From contig CM062387.1 in assembly GCA_031310005.1 (NCBI GenBank), forward strand, positions 992,001 through 1,056,000: a stretch of DNA of 64,000 nucleotides, written 5' to 3'. The stretch comes from Dactylellina haptotyla. Its lineage: Eukaryota; Ascomycota; Orbiliomycetes; Orbiliales; Orbiliaceae. Below the pieces are notes generated by a model that was not told the DNA's origin, ran no database searches, and was given only the letters and a program-made list of their open reading frames with translations. The position numbers were made by a program, and so were the translations under genes. Below, piece by piece: positions 12,179 through 24,760 of the stretch (position 1 is the stretch's first letter; each line of letters opens with the position of its first letter).

Positions 12179-14295
12179 GAGAAATTGAATGTTTACTAAA
12201 GTACTAACATGAAAGAGGAAGAAACTATCGAGGTGGACTGGCGACAGAGGGACAGTTCACACGGATTCTTGGGCATCTTAAGCCGAACAAATACCAACTG
12301 GTTCATGACCAGGTTAACCGTGCTTTCTGGGGGCTACGTAGCTCATACACATCATAGACAGTTTACATGCAGTCACACGTAGAGGGACAGAAGAGACCGT
12401 GCTGTACTCATTCTGGTGGTTGTGGACTTTACTCGGTCTTTTGTGTGCTAGACCTGAACGAACATCTCAGACAAGATCGAATATCAGGCACCCTCGAAGA
12501 ACAAATTTTTTCACAGAGTTGCGCGCTAGTCTGCAGAAATTTCCTAGCCCTCAGGCGGAGTCGTAGCCACTGTGGAGGAGCCAAAGTTCTCGGAGGGCGA
12601 CATCCCTGCGAGCCATATATGCACCAGTCGCTTGTTGAATGCGAGAGGTGAGAGCGGAGGATCGGTGAAGGAGACACCAGTTCAGAAATCTCAAAGAGGA
12701 CTTTGAGTATCGCGCATCTATTTGTCTTCCCGCACGGAATTCCGTGTGTATTCACTTTTCCTATTTCCCCGTTCTTGTTCTTTTTCTCTCCTACTTGCTT
12801 TCTTCCTTCCTTTTTTTTTTTTTTTTTGGTTCATTTATTTACTCGAACCCCGACCAGGCTCGAGCGAATGCCCAGCCAATCGGCGCGCCTGGATGGAAAA
12901 CGTTGCCGACCAACAGCTCCGGAAAACGGAATCGAACCCTGGATGAGACATCGAACTGGAAGGCGAACACTAAATGGTGGGAGCACAGGGCTGAACACAA
13001 GAACCTTTTCCCCCAAATTATCTAGATGGCCTATTATCAGGCACCCGGAAGCGTTTGGGCACGGATAGTTTGCTTCATCCGTCCTTTGGATCTCCCTCTG
13101 GGCGAAATGGCGAGTGCGTGGAATTCGGAATCCGTCGAGAGATCAACCGGACGACTTTTGAATGGCTTGGGTTTTCATATCAGGCTTCTTGGTTCAGATC
13201 TAACTCGTGCTCAATTGATCAACGATGACTGGATGGATATATAGACTAAAGGTTGCTAGGATCACATGGATATATAATATCCTGTAACATCTCCGTAGGT
13301 AGCTTCCTATGATATTCCCGGACAGAGCATATTGTTCTGCCTAACTCGGGTCTCGGTGATATGTAACGGGAGTGTCGCGCTTGGGGGACGATTGTGGGCA
13401 CCCGTGGAATCGAGAGATGATAGCCAATCTCGCGTGTTGGATGTGGACAGGCGGAAGGACGAGAGGTCGTCTCCAGCCTGGTGGGTCTGGATACTTATCC
13501 GAGGCATGGCGTTTGAGGAGGTCAAAACCAGAATGTCGCATGCCACCAAGAAGACAGAGTCTAGCAACCATGCCACTGGGATAATGATTGTGTGTTCGCC
13601 GTGCATATCTCTCCACCGAGTCGTCTGTTCGAAGCACAGAATGAGCTAGGTGGCAGCCTTTTAGCAATCGTCTCGCTTGTCGTATCTGCATATTGACTGC
13701 CTGGTTCATATGTCTGCCTGAGAACGCCAGACTGTTCAAGGAGCTCATGTTCCGGGCCGCGCGCAACCCTCTCTTGGTGATGAACTCTGGTTGAGAGCTG
13801 AGCGATGATTCTAAGCTATGCTGTATTGACGATAGCGCGGCAACTTAGGCCAGACGAGGATGTTCCCGAGATGTGTATCGGCAGCCTCTCTCCCAACCTT
13901 AACTCTCTGCCAACAAAGCATAGCCCGGCTGCCCTTGTTAATTGATATGCGGCTCTGCGGAAAACCTGGGATGAGGTAGGCAAACAAAAAGTAACAGACG
14001 ACAAGCTCGCCAGCAAGTTGCACCACACCTCCCGTTCAGAGTCGACTCGGCATTGTATATTTACTGCGGCACAAACCCGGCCCGCGTGTACACGGGCATA
14101 CGTCGTGGGACGAGCGAGGTTGGATCCGAATATAATAATATATACACGGCATATATCGATACCTGCATCCGGTCGAAGGCTGGGCCAGTGTGTGCATCCT
14201 TCACCAACAGGCTCGTTGTGTTGAACGACAGCCGTCAATCCGCAAATCGCGCTGCGCCAGCAACAACGACAGGTTTTTGCCCCTTCTCCAACCCG

Positions 14296-14322
14296 ACGAC
14301 GACGACGACGACGACAACGACG
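14296..14322. repeat. (GAC)n microsatellite in the GID5 upstream region
   Basis: Consecutive GAC/ACG units, slightly interrupted, about 125 bp before the GID5 start codon and so probably in its 5' leader or core promoter. Confidence 0.85.
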
Positions 14323-14444
14323 CCGACGAGGACGAACCCCAGACGGACTGACACTGTTCCCAAAATCCTCCCCGTCCGCGATATATCCCACCCTCCGATC
14401 TCGCCGGCCCTAGTTTCCAACAATCCCGTCTTGGTGGTCTCAGA

Positions 14445-17400
14445 ATGACCCTCGGAGCCCAACCTACCGGATCGCAGGTCATCGAAGCGATTCGTGCGCC
14501 GGAGACTAGGAAGGATGCCCTGCACGCCCTCAAACACATCGTACTCGGCCACGACGAGCAAAAGCTAGAATATGTGCGAGCCGGGCTTGTAGACTTCCTG
14601 CTTCTAATTCTCGAGGAGGAACCGGGCTATCGGCAAACTAGGAACAAACAGTCGCTCCAAATCGAGACAGATGTTGTGATTATTCTTGGGAGCCTTGCTA
14701 GAGGTAGGTGCTATCTTGAGACCTCATCTCCAAGAAGAGGCTAACCTTCAGTCATAGGCGGCTCGGTATTCCTTAATACGACCCAGATTGAAAGACTGGT
14801 CCCGATACTACTGGATTTTCTTGAATCGCAACCGTTATACGTACCACTGCTCGAATCAGCACTGCGTACCCTCAACAGCATTCTCTCCCTCCCGGTTGCC
14901 GCCCAGGACGCCGAAATCGTATCGATTGTTCAAAACCACCCGTCAACTTTACGCTCTATATCACGTGTGCTCAGCAACCCGTCCTCCAACCGGGACTTTG
15001 CTTCGTACCAGGCCACCATCTTAATACCTAAGACATGTTCACCGGGTGATGGGAGGTGGCAAGACTCCATCGTTGAGTCCGGCATCCTATCTGCTTTGGT
15101 TAAAAACTTGGCCAAGCTGATCAAGGCCGTGGAAATCTCGCGTGTGGGGAAAGGTGCAGGGCTTTTAAAGACCGAACAGTTGTTCGTTGAAAGAAACTCT
15201 CTCTCTAAAAGCTCTAGTACGGTATCGTTGCGATACCAACGAAGAGATATTGGAAGAGGACCCGAGAGATTCCCCGCTTCAGAGTACATTCCAACCCCCC
15301 CTGCTTCCTATGCGGCGGCTTTACTAGATGCCATCGCCTTTACAGTGCGAGGAAGTAAGTTTCGTTCGGATGAATGTCTGTTCGCTAGCTGCATCACGGA
15401 CATCCTAGGCGAGGAGGCGTTGCCAGAGATCCACAGACCACCGCCGTTGTGGAGAGATTCAAAATCATTAGATGACGGCCCTGGCGGAACCAGTTCGTCT
15501 GGAGGTTATAACTATGCCGGTCAGGACTTCCCTCCGTTGTCACCGAGCGGAGAGCGACACTCGCAGATTCGATCTACACCTGGAAGCGGTTTACATTCCG
15601 CGGCTGCTTATCCCCCTCCGGAGCACTCTTTAGATCATGAACGGCCTAAAATTCCTCAGATATCCCACCTTCGGTTTGTCGGCGAAAAGGACAATGATCC
15701 AGAATCGCCATTCATCCAGTGGCTGATAAATTACATCCGACGTGAAAAGGACTCGCTCACGAGACTCACAGCGATTGGTCTTTTAACAGACTTTGTGCAA
15801 GCGGGTTGTGTGTCGAAACGAAAGGTAAAACGCATAGGGCTACTGATTGTGCCAATGCTGGTTAGATACTTGGATGAAACTGATACAAGCACCGTGGCTA
15901 TAACAAAAGCTTATGATCTTAGTTTCCAGGCCCAAGAAATAGAATGGGTTGTCCAAGAGCAAGCACCCGCTGTGCTAGCAATCCTTCTCACAGATAATCA
16001 ACGCTTGCAAGCGGCGGCTGTGGAGGCAGGTGCGGTTAAAAGATTAACCGGGATGCTGAAGCGAGCTTTCGATGCAATTCCAGCGTCCAGTGAAAACGAC
16101 AGCTCCATTGTTGAGAGCCACGAGATGCTCTGGAATGAGAAGGTGCGGGCCCATCAACTTAAAGTGAGAGAGGGTACCTTGCGAGCTTTAGCTGCTATCG
16201 CGTTGTTTGAGGATGAGCATCGAAAGAAAATCATCGAAAGTGGAGCTTTAGGCTTTGTGGTTGGAAGTCTCACGCCGGAATATATTCCCGAAAGCATTGA
16301 CGAAGTTGATATTGACATGGTGATGGGTGGAACCCAAGATCACCCCCATTTACGTTCACAGCTACCGACAATATCGGAAAACGAAACGAATGTCTCATTC
16401 ACTGTTCCCGAAACGGCTCAAACAGGGAACCCTGTTCCTGTACTAGTTGCAGCAACCAATGTCGTGAGGTCACTATCGAGGTCTGTGAACGTTCTGAGCA
16501 CGTCGCTCATTGACTGGCATGTGTCTGAACCTCTTTTCAACCTCTTATCACACCCGTCGATTCAAGTCCAAATTGCTGCCACGGCTGCTCTGTGTAACCT
16601 TGTTATGGAGTTTAGCCCTCTGCGGAAAAAGCTGGAAGAAAAGGGGATCGTTAAGGCACTGGGTGATCTCGTGAGGTTTGGAGATGGGAACGTCTGCTCC
16701 TACAATAAAAATGGCCATCCGACCGGAGAGTTCGATAGTAACAAGGAAGCGCTACGGCTTAATGCCATCTGGGCATTAAAGCATCTCGTTCTAAAACAAG
16801 ATGAGAGTGTCATTTCTAGCTGTCTTTCAGCATTTGGCACCACCTGGCTCTTGGAACAAATCGCTATTGAAGATAAAACAGTCGGATCCCATACTGAGAC
16901 TAGCAATATAGGTCATTCTAGTGATGGGAAAATACTTCTTGAATCTCACAATATAGGATTCTCGGAGGGAGTGATGGGTCGTCTTGCGGCTAATTATGCG
17001 GCACCAAAGCCTGAGGATCAGCGCAAGAAGGCGCTCCAGGAATTTCAGGAACAGGCTCTTGATTTTTTCAGGAACATCATGGCTGGACCTAATGCCACTT
17101 CAACGTTTAGGCAGATACTCCGAGATACGAAAAACCATGTTATTTCCTCCAATGGGAATACGAACCATGGAGAAAACACGTCTGTCAATTCGTCACCGAC
17201 GACTCCACAGCGATACAAAACACCCTTCTACGATGTACTAACAGAAAAGCTAAAATCGAAACCCGGGGAGAGGATAGTTTTGGCAATTATCTACGTTCTG
17301 GTTCACATTGGTGCATGTGCAGAGCATAGAGCTACGCTTATTGAACAATCATCTCTGTTCCACGAGCTTATAAAACTATTTGAAGTGCAGGTTGATCAGA

Positions 17401-17744
17401 TCAGAATCGGATTGAGCTGGCTGGCCATCAACCTAACCTGGAAGGAGAACAATGGAAGCAATGCGGATTTTACACGAAGGGTGCAGAAGCTTAGAGCCTA
17501 TAGATACGTCGATAGATTGGAGTGGTTGAACAACGGTGGTGTTCGGGATTCTGAGGAAGGGATTCGGAGAACTGGCACCGGACTTAGGGGACTTGGGGAG
17601 AACACTGTCGTTGGAGTAGGTGAGATCACCAACTCTCGAAACCCGGAGGGCGAGATTGTTCGAAGTGGCCCGCCTAATGTCAACATGAGCCTCGACCTCA
17701 GAGAGCGATGTAGACAGGCGTTAGCTCAGATCAATGATCAGTAA
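14445..17744 (+). CDS. GID/CTLH complex armadillo subunit (Gid5/Vid28, ARMC8-like)
   Basis: Armadillo-repeat scaffold of the GID/CTLH ubiquitin ligase. In yeast it links the substrate receptor to the catalytic core and so helps destroy gluconeogenic enzymes when glucose returns. Two exons, 14445-14703 and 14758-17744, join in phase (R-G-G at the junction) to give 1081 aa, somewhat longer than yeast Vid28. The N-terminal part (ETRKDALHALKHIVLGHDEQKLEYVRAG) is the typical first repeat of fungal ARMC8 relatives. Arm-like helices recur through the protein, for example GALGFVVGSL, IQVQIAATAALCNLV and NAIWALKHLVLKQDE. Ser/Pro-rich loops near residues 240-310 interrupt them. The start follows a long leader with the GAC microsatellite. 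Function is assigned by family likeness, not by any catalytic residue. Confidence 0.88.
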
Positions 17745-18226
17745 AGATCATTGACAGTACATATCGGGAACTTGGACGATCTTTCATCACATATCACCTT
17801 ATCATTTCTTTTAGCTTCTCGGTCAGCTCGGAAAACTAGGTGCGCCTCTCGAATTTTTGGGCCTCTCTATTCCCCAGACAGTTTTGTTCATTTTGTACTT
17901 TTTTTGGGGGGTCGTGGGAAAAGGGTATCCAGGACCATTGACTTCTTAAACGAGGATTCTTCTTCAATCGATTTTTCATTTCATTTCCTTTCCTTTCCTT
18001 TTCCATTTCACACTTTATTGGTACACACACCTAGCGATTCACGATTTGCAAAATTGCATCATTAAAAACACTTGTTTCTAGGTTATGGCTCTATTCCGTA
18101 GAATTTATTATCACTCTATCCTTCGCTCCTTATTTACATAGCATTTGTTGTAGTGCATCGTCCCCTCTTAGCCAAAACGCCGTATCCGAAATCCATAATT
18201 AATCAATTTTTTTAATAAGGGCTTTG
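17745..18226. other. Convergent 3' flanks of GID5 and the F-box gene
   Basis: Short T-rich stretch between two genes whose 3' ends face each other. Contains a TTTCC-type pyrimidine repeat near 17975-18005 and A/T-rich runs that could act in 3'-end formation. No gene seen. Confidence 0.6.
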
Positions 18227-20075
18227 TTAAGTAAAGTCGTAAATAGCCAACTTAAAGGCAGTAGTAGAGACGTCCAAATCCTTAACTTTGTCAAGGACAA
18301 CTATCCCTTCTTCACCAAACCCTACAAGACACCTTTCCGTCTGAACGCCTTGCTTTCCGTCTAAATTCAAAAAGAGCGGGTCGCCTGAGCCTCCAACCCG
18401 AACACTTTTATCTCTTCCATGCATTTTTTCATATCTACCTTGTAAATCCCACACCCGGACCTCACCGCGGCGATCAACGCTCACAGCCTTTCTAAGGCCA
18501 ACCTCCACGGCCATAACGGATGTATTATGGCCCCATAACTGATGACCAGCATGTATCTCTAGCTTTCCATCTTCGTCTGTATATAAGTTATACAACACCA
18601 GTGTATTGTCAGCGTGAGATGTCAAGATGAAAGGATAACGGTATGAAACACAAGTTGGGGTAGTGAAAGCCATGTGGGCGGACCTGCCAAAAAATGCCTG
18701 GTCTAGTGCGTCGTGAAGTGGTGGACTGACTACGCAGGTTTCGAGTAGCCCTGGAAATCCTGGTGCCAGACGAAATTCTTGGAGTGTAATCGAAGATCCG
18801 ACGATTATGCTCCTGATAGAGAAGACCGCCGAAGCAACAATCTCGTCTGAACTAGGATCCCTACGGAATGATAGGCATGTTGGGAACCAGGACCGGTCCA
18901 CGGATAGACTTGCAACAACCTTTGAAGGTAAATAAGGGCGGTCAGGCGGGGGGAACTCTAGCCGGGTGGCACCATCGGAATTCCGTATTGACTTAATCGA
19001 AGTGTGGAATGATATAATTTTGAGCTGGTTTCGATTTGTTATGATAGCCAGGTAAGGGAAAAAAAACGCGACGAGTTCCGTTGCTCCATTATCGTCGAAA
19101 CTCCGTTTTGTATACTTCTCGGATAGCTGACAGGAGTTTTGATCGAAGTGTAAGATCACGGCGCTTCCGTTATGGTAGCCGACCACAAAATCGATTCCCC
19201 TAGTTTTGTAGAGTCTTCTCGAGGGGTCGTTGACTAGACTCTCCTCGACTTTTATACAGGTGGGGTTGCCCAGAGAGCTGGTTCGTTCAACTAGCAGGGT
19301 TTGGTTATTGGTGGTGGAGCTTCCACAATTGAACACTCGTATTCCATGAACGAGATCGGCGACAAAAAAGTAACCCTGCAGATAGGTTAGTAGGCTAAAC
19401 ATATATTTCGGTACAAAGTTGAGATCTCAAACTTACCTCATAAAAGCAGCCGACTATGGGGGGCCCTTTTGGTTTTAGTCCGGCCTGGGGTCTCTCTGTA
19501 TTGATTTGCACAAGTGATTCCAAAAGACGAAGGTTGCTTATCCGAGGTGTGCCCCGCTGCCAATTCGTCCGGAGTCTGAACTTTGCTTTCCAGTCTAGAG
19601 TGGGTGTCTTGATAGTCGGCTTGATCGCCATCCGGAGTCGAGTGCCCGAGTCTCGCGACAGGCCGGAGGGAGTGGCTAGAGCCCTTTCTTCTTGAATCAA
19701 AGTATGGTCATCAAGCCATTTCTTCCAGTCGCTTTCAAGGCTAGATTCCTTCGTCCAGCTGTCATGGTGACTGAATAGTTCCGGGAGGCCGAGTTTTGCT
19801 CTTCTCTGGATTCTAGGATAGATGAACCTCGCCCAAAACTTGGATTTCCACAGTTGCGGGTCAGAGGCAAGAGTATGTAGCTTTCGTGAGGTCCGGGAAA
19901 CCGTGAGGACTGATTGTACCGGGAGGAAGTGTAATATTCGTAGAACGAGCTCCTGAGGAAGGTCAAGCAAATGCGACTTGCCGAAGAACCGCTTCTTTAA
20001 AACCCGCTCTTTTGCGGTTGTGGTAGTATCGTCGCAATCCTGTGATAAGTCGGATATGCGCCGCCGCTTTGCCAT
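18227..20075 (-). CDS. F-box/WD40-like protein (Pof10-like)
   Basis: Likely a substrate-recruiting subunit of an SCF ubiquitin ligase. Two exons, 20075-19437 and 19375-18227, total 595 aa. The F-box spans about residues 35-80 (LLDLPQELVLRILHFLP...SRTSRKLHTLASDPQLWKSKFW). The C-terminal half carries WD40-like strands, best seen in LWGHNTSVMAVEVG followed by a VSVDRRGEVRVWDLQGRY blade; other blades are degenerate. The single intron has a textbook CTACTAAC-type branch site a few bases before its CAG acceptor. The N-terminus is basic with a KRRRISDL patch. The overall layout recalls fission yeast Pof10, but I could not align them. Its start lies 234 bp from the divergent SAE2-like gene, so they may share a promoter. 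Confidence 0.85.
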
Positions 20076-20309
20076 GACTTTGGTAGTTGGTTAGGGTGAG
20101 CAGAGGACGCTGTGGGGGAAGTTTGAAGATGGTATGATACATGCAATGAGTTATCGACTGTTGCCGAAAGCGGCAATCGGGCCGGGATGGGGAACGTCCA
20201 ACAACACTTTACGCGTCGCCCAGTACCGCGCGACCACCACCACAACATTCTCCTCCGACAACCTCACCCCGTTCACGCTGTTCCAGAAGTCGACACACAA
20301 GAAGACAAG
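20076..20309. promoter_or_regulatory. Short divergent promoter, F-box gene / SAE2-like gene
   Basis: Only 234 bp separate the two start codons, which point away from each other. No clear TATA box is visible. The compact spacing means regulatory sites for both genes must overlap here. Confidence 0.6.
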
Positions 20310-22787
20310 ATGGCGTCCCCGCTGGACGACCAGTACCCGGTCATTGCATCGCTCTCGCAATCCTTCCATATCTTTACCCAACAGGCCAGAACCATCATAA
20401 GTACGTACAGTGGCGCGCCACCACCAACCAAAACAAACAAGTCCTAGGTCTAACATCGACGCCTGGCAACAGAGGAATTCGAAGCCCGGAACGAAGAATT
20501 CGAAGCACAGGCCCGTAAAAAGGAAGAACTACTACAAATAAAACTCGACGAATCAAGAGAAGAACGCGGGAATCTTGACTTCCGTGGCATCCGAGGCGTT
20601 GACCTCGAAAATGAACCTTTGCCTGCGGTTTCCGGTTCACCGCCTCAGACTCACGTCATCGATGGTTCAGAGTATGTGAGCAAATGCAACTACGATAGAG
20701 CTATTCAGGAGCTACAAGCGACCCGAGCCAAATATGAGAATGTCAGACTCAAGAGAAAAGAAAAGGAAATTCACCTGAAAAAGGAACAAGACAGGTGCCA
20801 ACGTCAGTTACGGAAATACAAGGAACTTGGCGTAGAGCTGGATACGGAGAGGGAGAAGGTCGTGACCTACCAAAAGAAGTATAGAGAAATGACCAAAAAA
20901 ATGGAGTTTTTCTCCAAAGTACTACAAAAGGTTGAGACTCAAGGCAGAAGAATTTCTGAGGCACAGAAGAGTGAATTTGAACAATGGAAAACCAGTGTTC
21001 TTGAGCAGGGCACAGTTGATGCATCGGATTTTGAGCGATACCCATCGCACGACCAATGGACCGAAACAAAGACCGCTTTATCGATGTTGTCTCAGATGCT
21101 TCACCAATCCGTTCCCATCAATAAGCCGCAAAATCCCCAACTGACAGCTACCCCTGCTCCAACCTCCTCGATGTCCGACCCGCTCACAACAGCGAAAGAA
21201 ACACATCACAATCCGCCGCTACCCGATAATCCAGATCTCACCAGTGATGAAGAGCCCGAAAGTCTTCTCAAATTCTCACCAACATCAAGGGCTATTATGA
21301 GAAAACCTGGACACGAAACCCTAGCTATCCTCCATCCTGAGCCTGTTTCGCCTATCGAGGAATTCAGCAGAGCCAGCAGGACGGCGGAACATACCGCTGG
21401 AATTAAAGTAGAACCTAGTTCTCAAATGGATTGGTATTCAAAATATGGTTATAGCCGGCTTATCGGGAATGATCAAAGCAGCTTCGATCTAGATAACGTG
21501 ATCGGAGCTAGCCGAGCACAAGAAGCTGAGCATTTCAAGAGTCGATTGACAATTGATGAAGAAAACGAAATCCGAGGAAATATTTCAAAGCCGCAGAACG
21601 TATTACCCCAAGCCACCACAAAATCAATGCAAAGCGGCTCGAGTCAATGGCACCACGAAACCCGCCCTCCGTTATTTACAACATACAATAAGATAAATCC
21701 AACTGCCCAAGAAGGCCCGTTTCTAGAACAAACAGATGCACAACCAATCAAGGTTTCCAGTCAGGGTACTATAACCATGAATACCGACGGAAGCTCAGGC
21801 AGTCTCTCAATCCAGCTCACAAGCGCCGAAAAAGTTGACAATGATGTGTTCAAAAAATCTGCAGTCCCTGCCCGTATACCCGAGCCTTCTCCATCATTTA
21901 AACCTCGTAATCCTCTAAAGGAGATCCCGGATCCTAATCATCTGCTCGCAGCTTCAAAGCTACCCGATTGGAAACCGCTGGGCGGGCTATCATCCACTCT
22001 GGCCAAAAACGAACACCTCCCGCCCCCGATACCAGCAATATTTACGAGGAAAAGCTGCGAGTCTCCGGATACGGAACCCGTGGAAGTTGAGAGGTGGCCT
22101 ACAGCGAAGCCCACTAGCAGCCTCTTCCCATGTCTCGAACAAAATACCAAATCCGCAACCGGGTCTACTCTTGGGAACAAAAGAATTACTGAGGAATTTC
22201 GAGAAACCTCACAACCGAAGAAAAGGCGAAAAGAAGGATCCTCTGCCCCTGCAACCACGAAACCAGTATCTCACAACCCCCTGTCACCCAGTAGATACCG
22301 TATAAACCCAAGCAAAAATGACGGATACGACTACGCGTTTGCCGAGGTTGTCAGAAGCAAAGACAAGAAAATGTGTCTTCCAACCTGTGTCAAGCCTTGC
22401 TGTAAGGACTTAGCAAGCGGAAAGCTGCACGAGATGTGGCAACCGCCTGAGGTGTTCAAAGGTCCTAAGTTTGGAATTTCGGGCTCCTCACAAACGGGGG
22501 ACGACGATGAGGACGAGGAAGACATGTTGCGTAATTATGACCAGTATAGAGAATGGAAGGATACCGTCAGGAAGACAGAGCAAGCGTTACGATATGGGAG
22601 ACATAAAGCACAACATGAAAAGGCAGCGGAAGTCAAATTCTTTTGGGAAAGCGACTTCCCTACCACGCAACAGCTAGAAGAGCAAAGAGAGGAATCAGAT
22701 AAAAGGTATCGAGAAAGGGGTTATGACATGCGCAATAAAGCGAGAAAGGGTGGTATGTACGAATACCGAGAGTCTCCGACAAATTGA
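20310..22787 (+). CDS. SAE2/CtIP/Ctp1-type DNA repair protein
   Basis: Cofactor that activates the MRE11-RAD50 nuclease for DNA end resection in double-strand break repair and meiosis (nuclear). Two exons, 20310-20400 and 20473-22787, total 801 aa. The first exon (MASPLDDQYPVIASLSQSF) continues in phase into a long coiled coil, about residues 25-190, rich in K/E/R heptads, typical of the family's tetramerising N-terminus. The middle is disordered and Ser/Pro-rich. The C-terminal domain (PF08573 type) has a Cys pair region, LPTCVKPCCKD, and the diagnostic FWESDFPTTQQLEEQ near residue 754. Between them lies an acidic DDDEDEED run. The conserved threonines in that C-terminal motif are the expected CDK-type regulatory sites by family analogy. 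Long middle region compared with yeast Sae2 (345 aa) is usual in filamentous fungi. Confidence 0.9.
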
Positions 22788-23151
22788 GATCCGTGCCATT
22801 TTGGGGTTACATCTAGCTCAGTTTTTGTTATACTTTTTTTAAGTTTTTCGGACCAAGGCTGTAGATAAGCGAGTACCCAACCAATTCACAAGTTTTATCA
22901 CCTTTGTAATCTATTTACTAGCACGGACTCAATGTTAGGGTGGATTAAAGCCTGACTTCGACTAGTTACAAAATGTTCTCCCTTCCCAAGAGCAGCAATT
23001 ACGAACTAACCTGCCGACGCGAGGATAATTACTTCCTTGCGAGAAAGCAACCGACAGAACGCAACATCAAACCCAAAGAGTGTTATCTCTTTCTAACGCA
23101 TTGATCAACGATAGCCGTGGAAGGTATTTAAAAAAAAGGGTGTAATCATAA
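22788..23151. other. Convergent 3' flanks of SAE2-like and GAPDH genes
   Basis: No gene recognised in this AT-leaning stretch between two genes whose 3' ends face each other. It presumably holds both 3' untranslated regions. Confidence 0.6.
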
Positions 23152-24459
<1,308 letters not shown>

Positions 24460-24639
24460 GTTGACGGTATCTGGGAGGGTTTATTAGCTGGCATGTTCAT
24501 GAGAGTAGTACCCCACCATCACCCCACTTTAGAGAACGCGGGGTGTTTTTGGTATAGATTGGGTACGATAGATTTGGTATATACGTACTTGTGATAGAAT
24601 AAGAGAAAAAACGATTGAGTTTGTTCAAGCAATGTCTTT

Positions 24640-24760
24640 TCAATTGGAATTGAAACGATTGCTATGGGTCTGGAGGGAGCAGGATTGGTATGATGAGGGG
24701 AGGAAGAGAGGAGGGGAGGGGAAGACGTCAGGGAGGGGCGGATCGGGAAGGGTTTTATAT
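24640..24760 (-). promoter_or_regulatory. GAPDH core promoter: TATA box plus CT-rich tract
   Basis: On the minus strand a TATAAAA box lies at 24753-24759, about 295 bp before the start codon, followed by roughly 100 nt that is mostly C and T. A CT block after the TATA box is characteristic of strongly expressed fungal glycolytic genes and often marks the transcription start. A TGACGTC (CRE-like) sequence overlaps its upstream end near 24724-24730. Confidence 0.7.

Larger units (their letters stand above)
10836..14444. other. Long intergenic region between cyclin and GID5
   Basis: About 3.6 kb between divergent genes. Open frames of up to 191 codons exist but are low-complexity (Arg-, Phe- or Val-rich) or match nothing I recognise. 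A purine-rich stretch occurs near 11000-11160, a G/T-rich tract near 11530-11600, an AAG-then-GA repeat near 12137-12178 and a T-run near 12810-12827. The region just upstream of 14445 probably carries the GID5 5' leader. A small or non-coding gene cannot be excluded. Confidence 0.45.

Noticed and set aside
13816-14539. Long Arg-rich or Val-rich minus-strand frames upstream of GID5
   Set aside because: They are created by the GAC microsatellite and overlap the GID5 leader and first exon.
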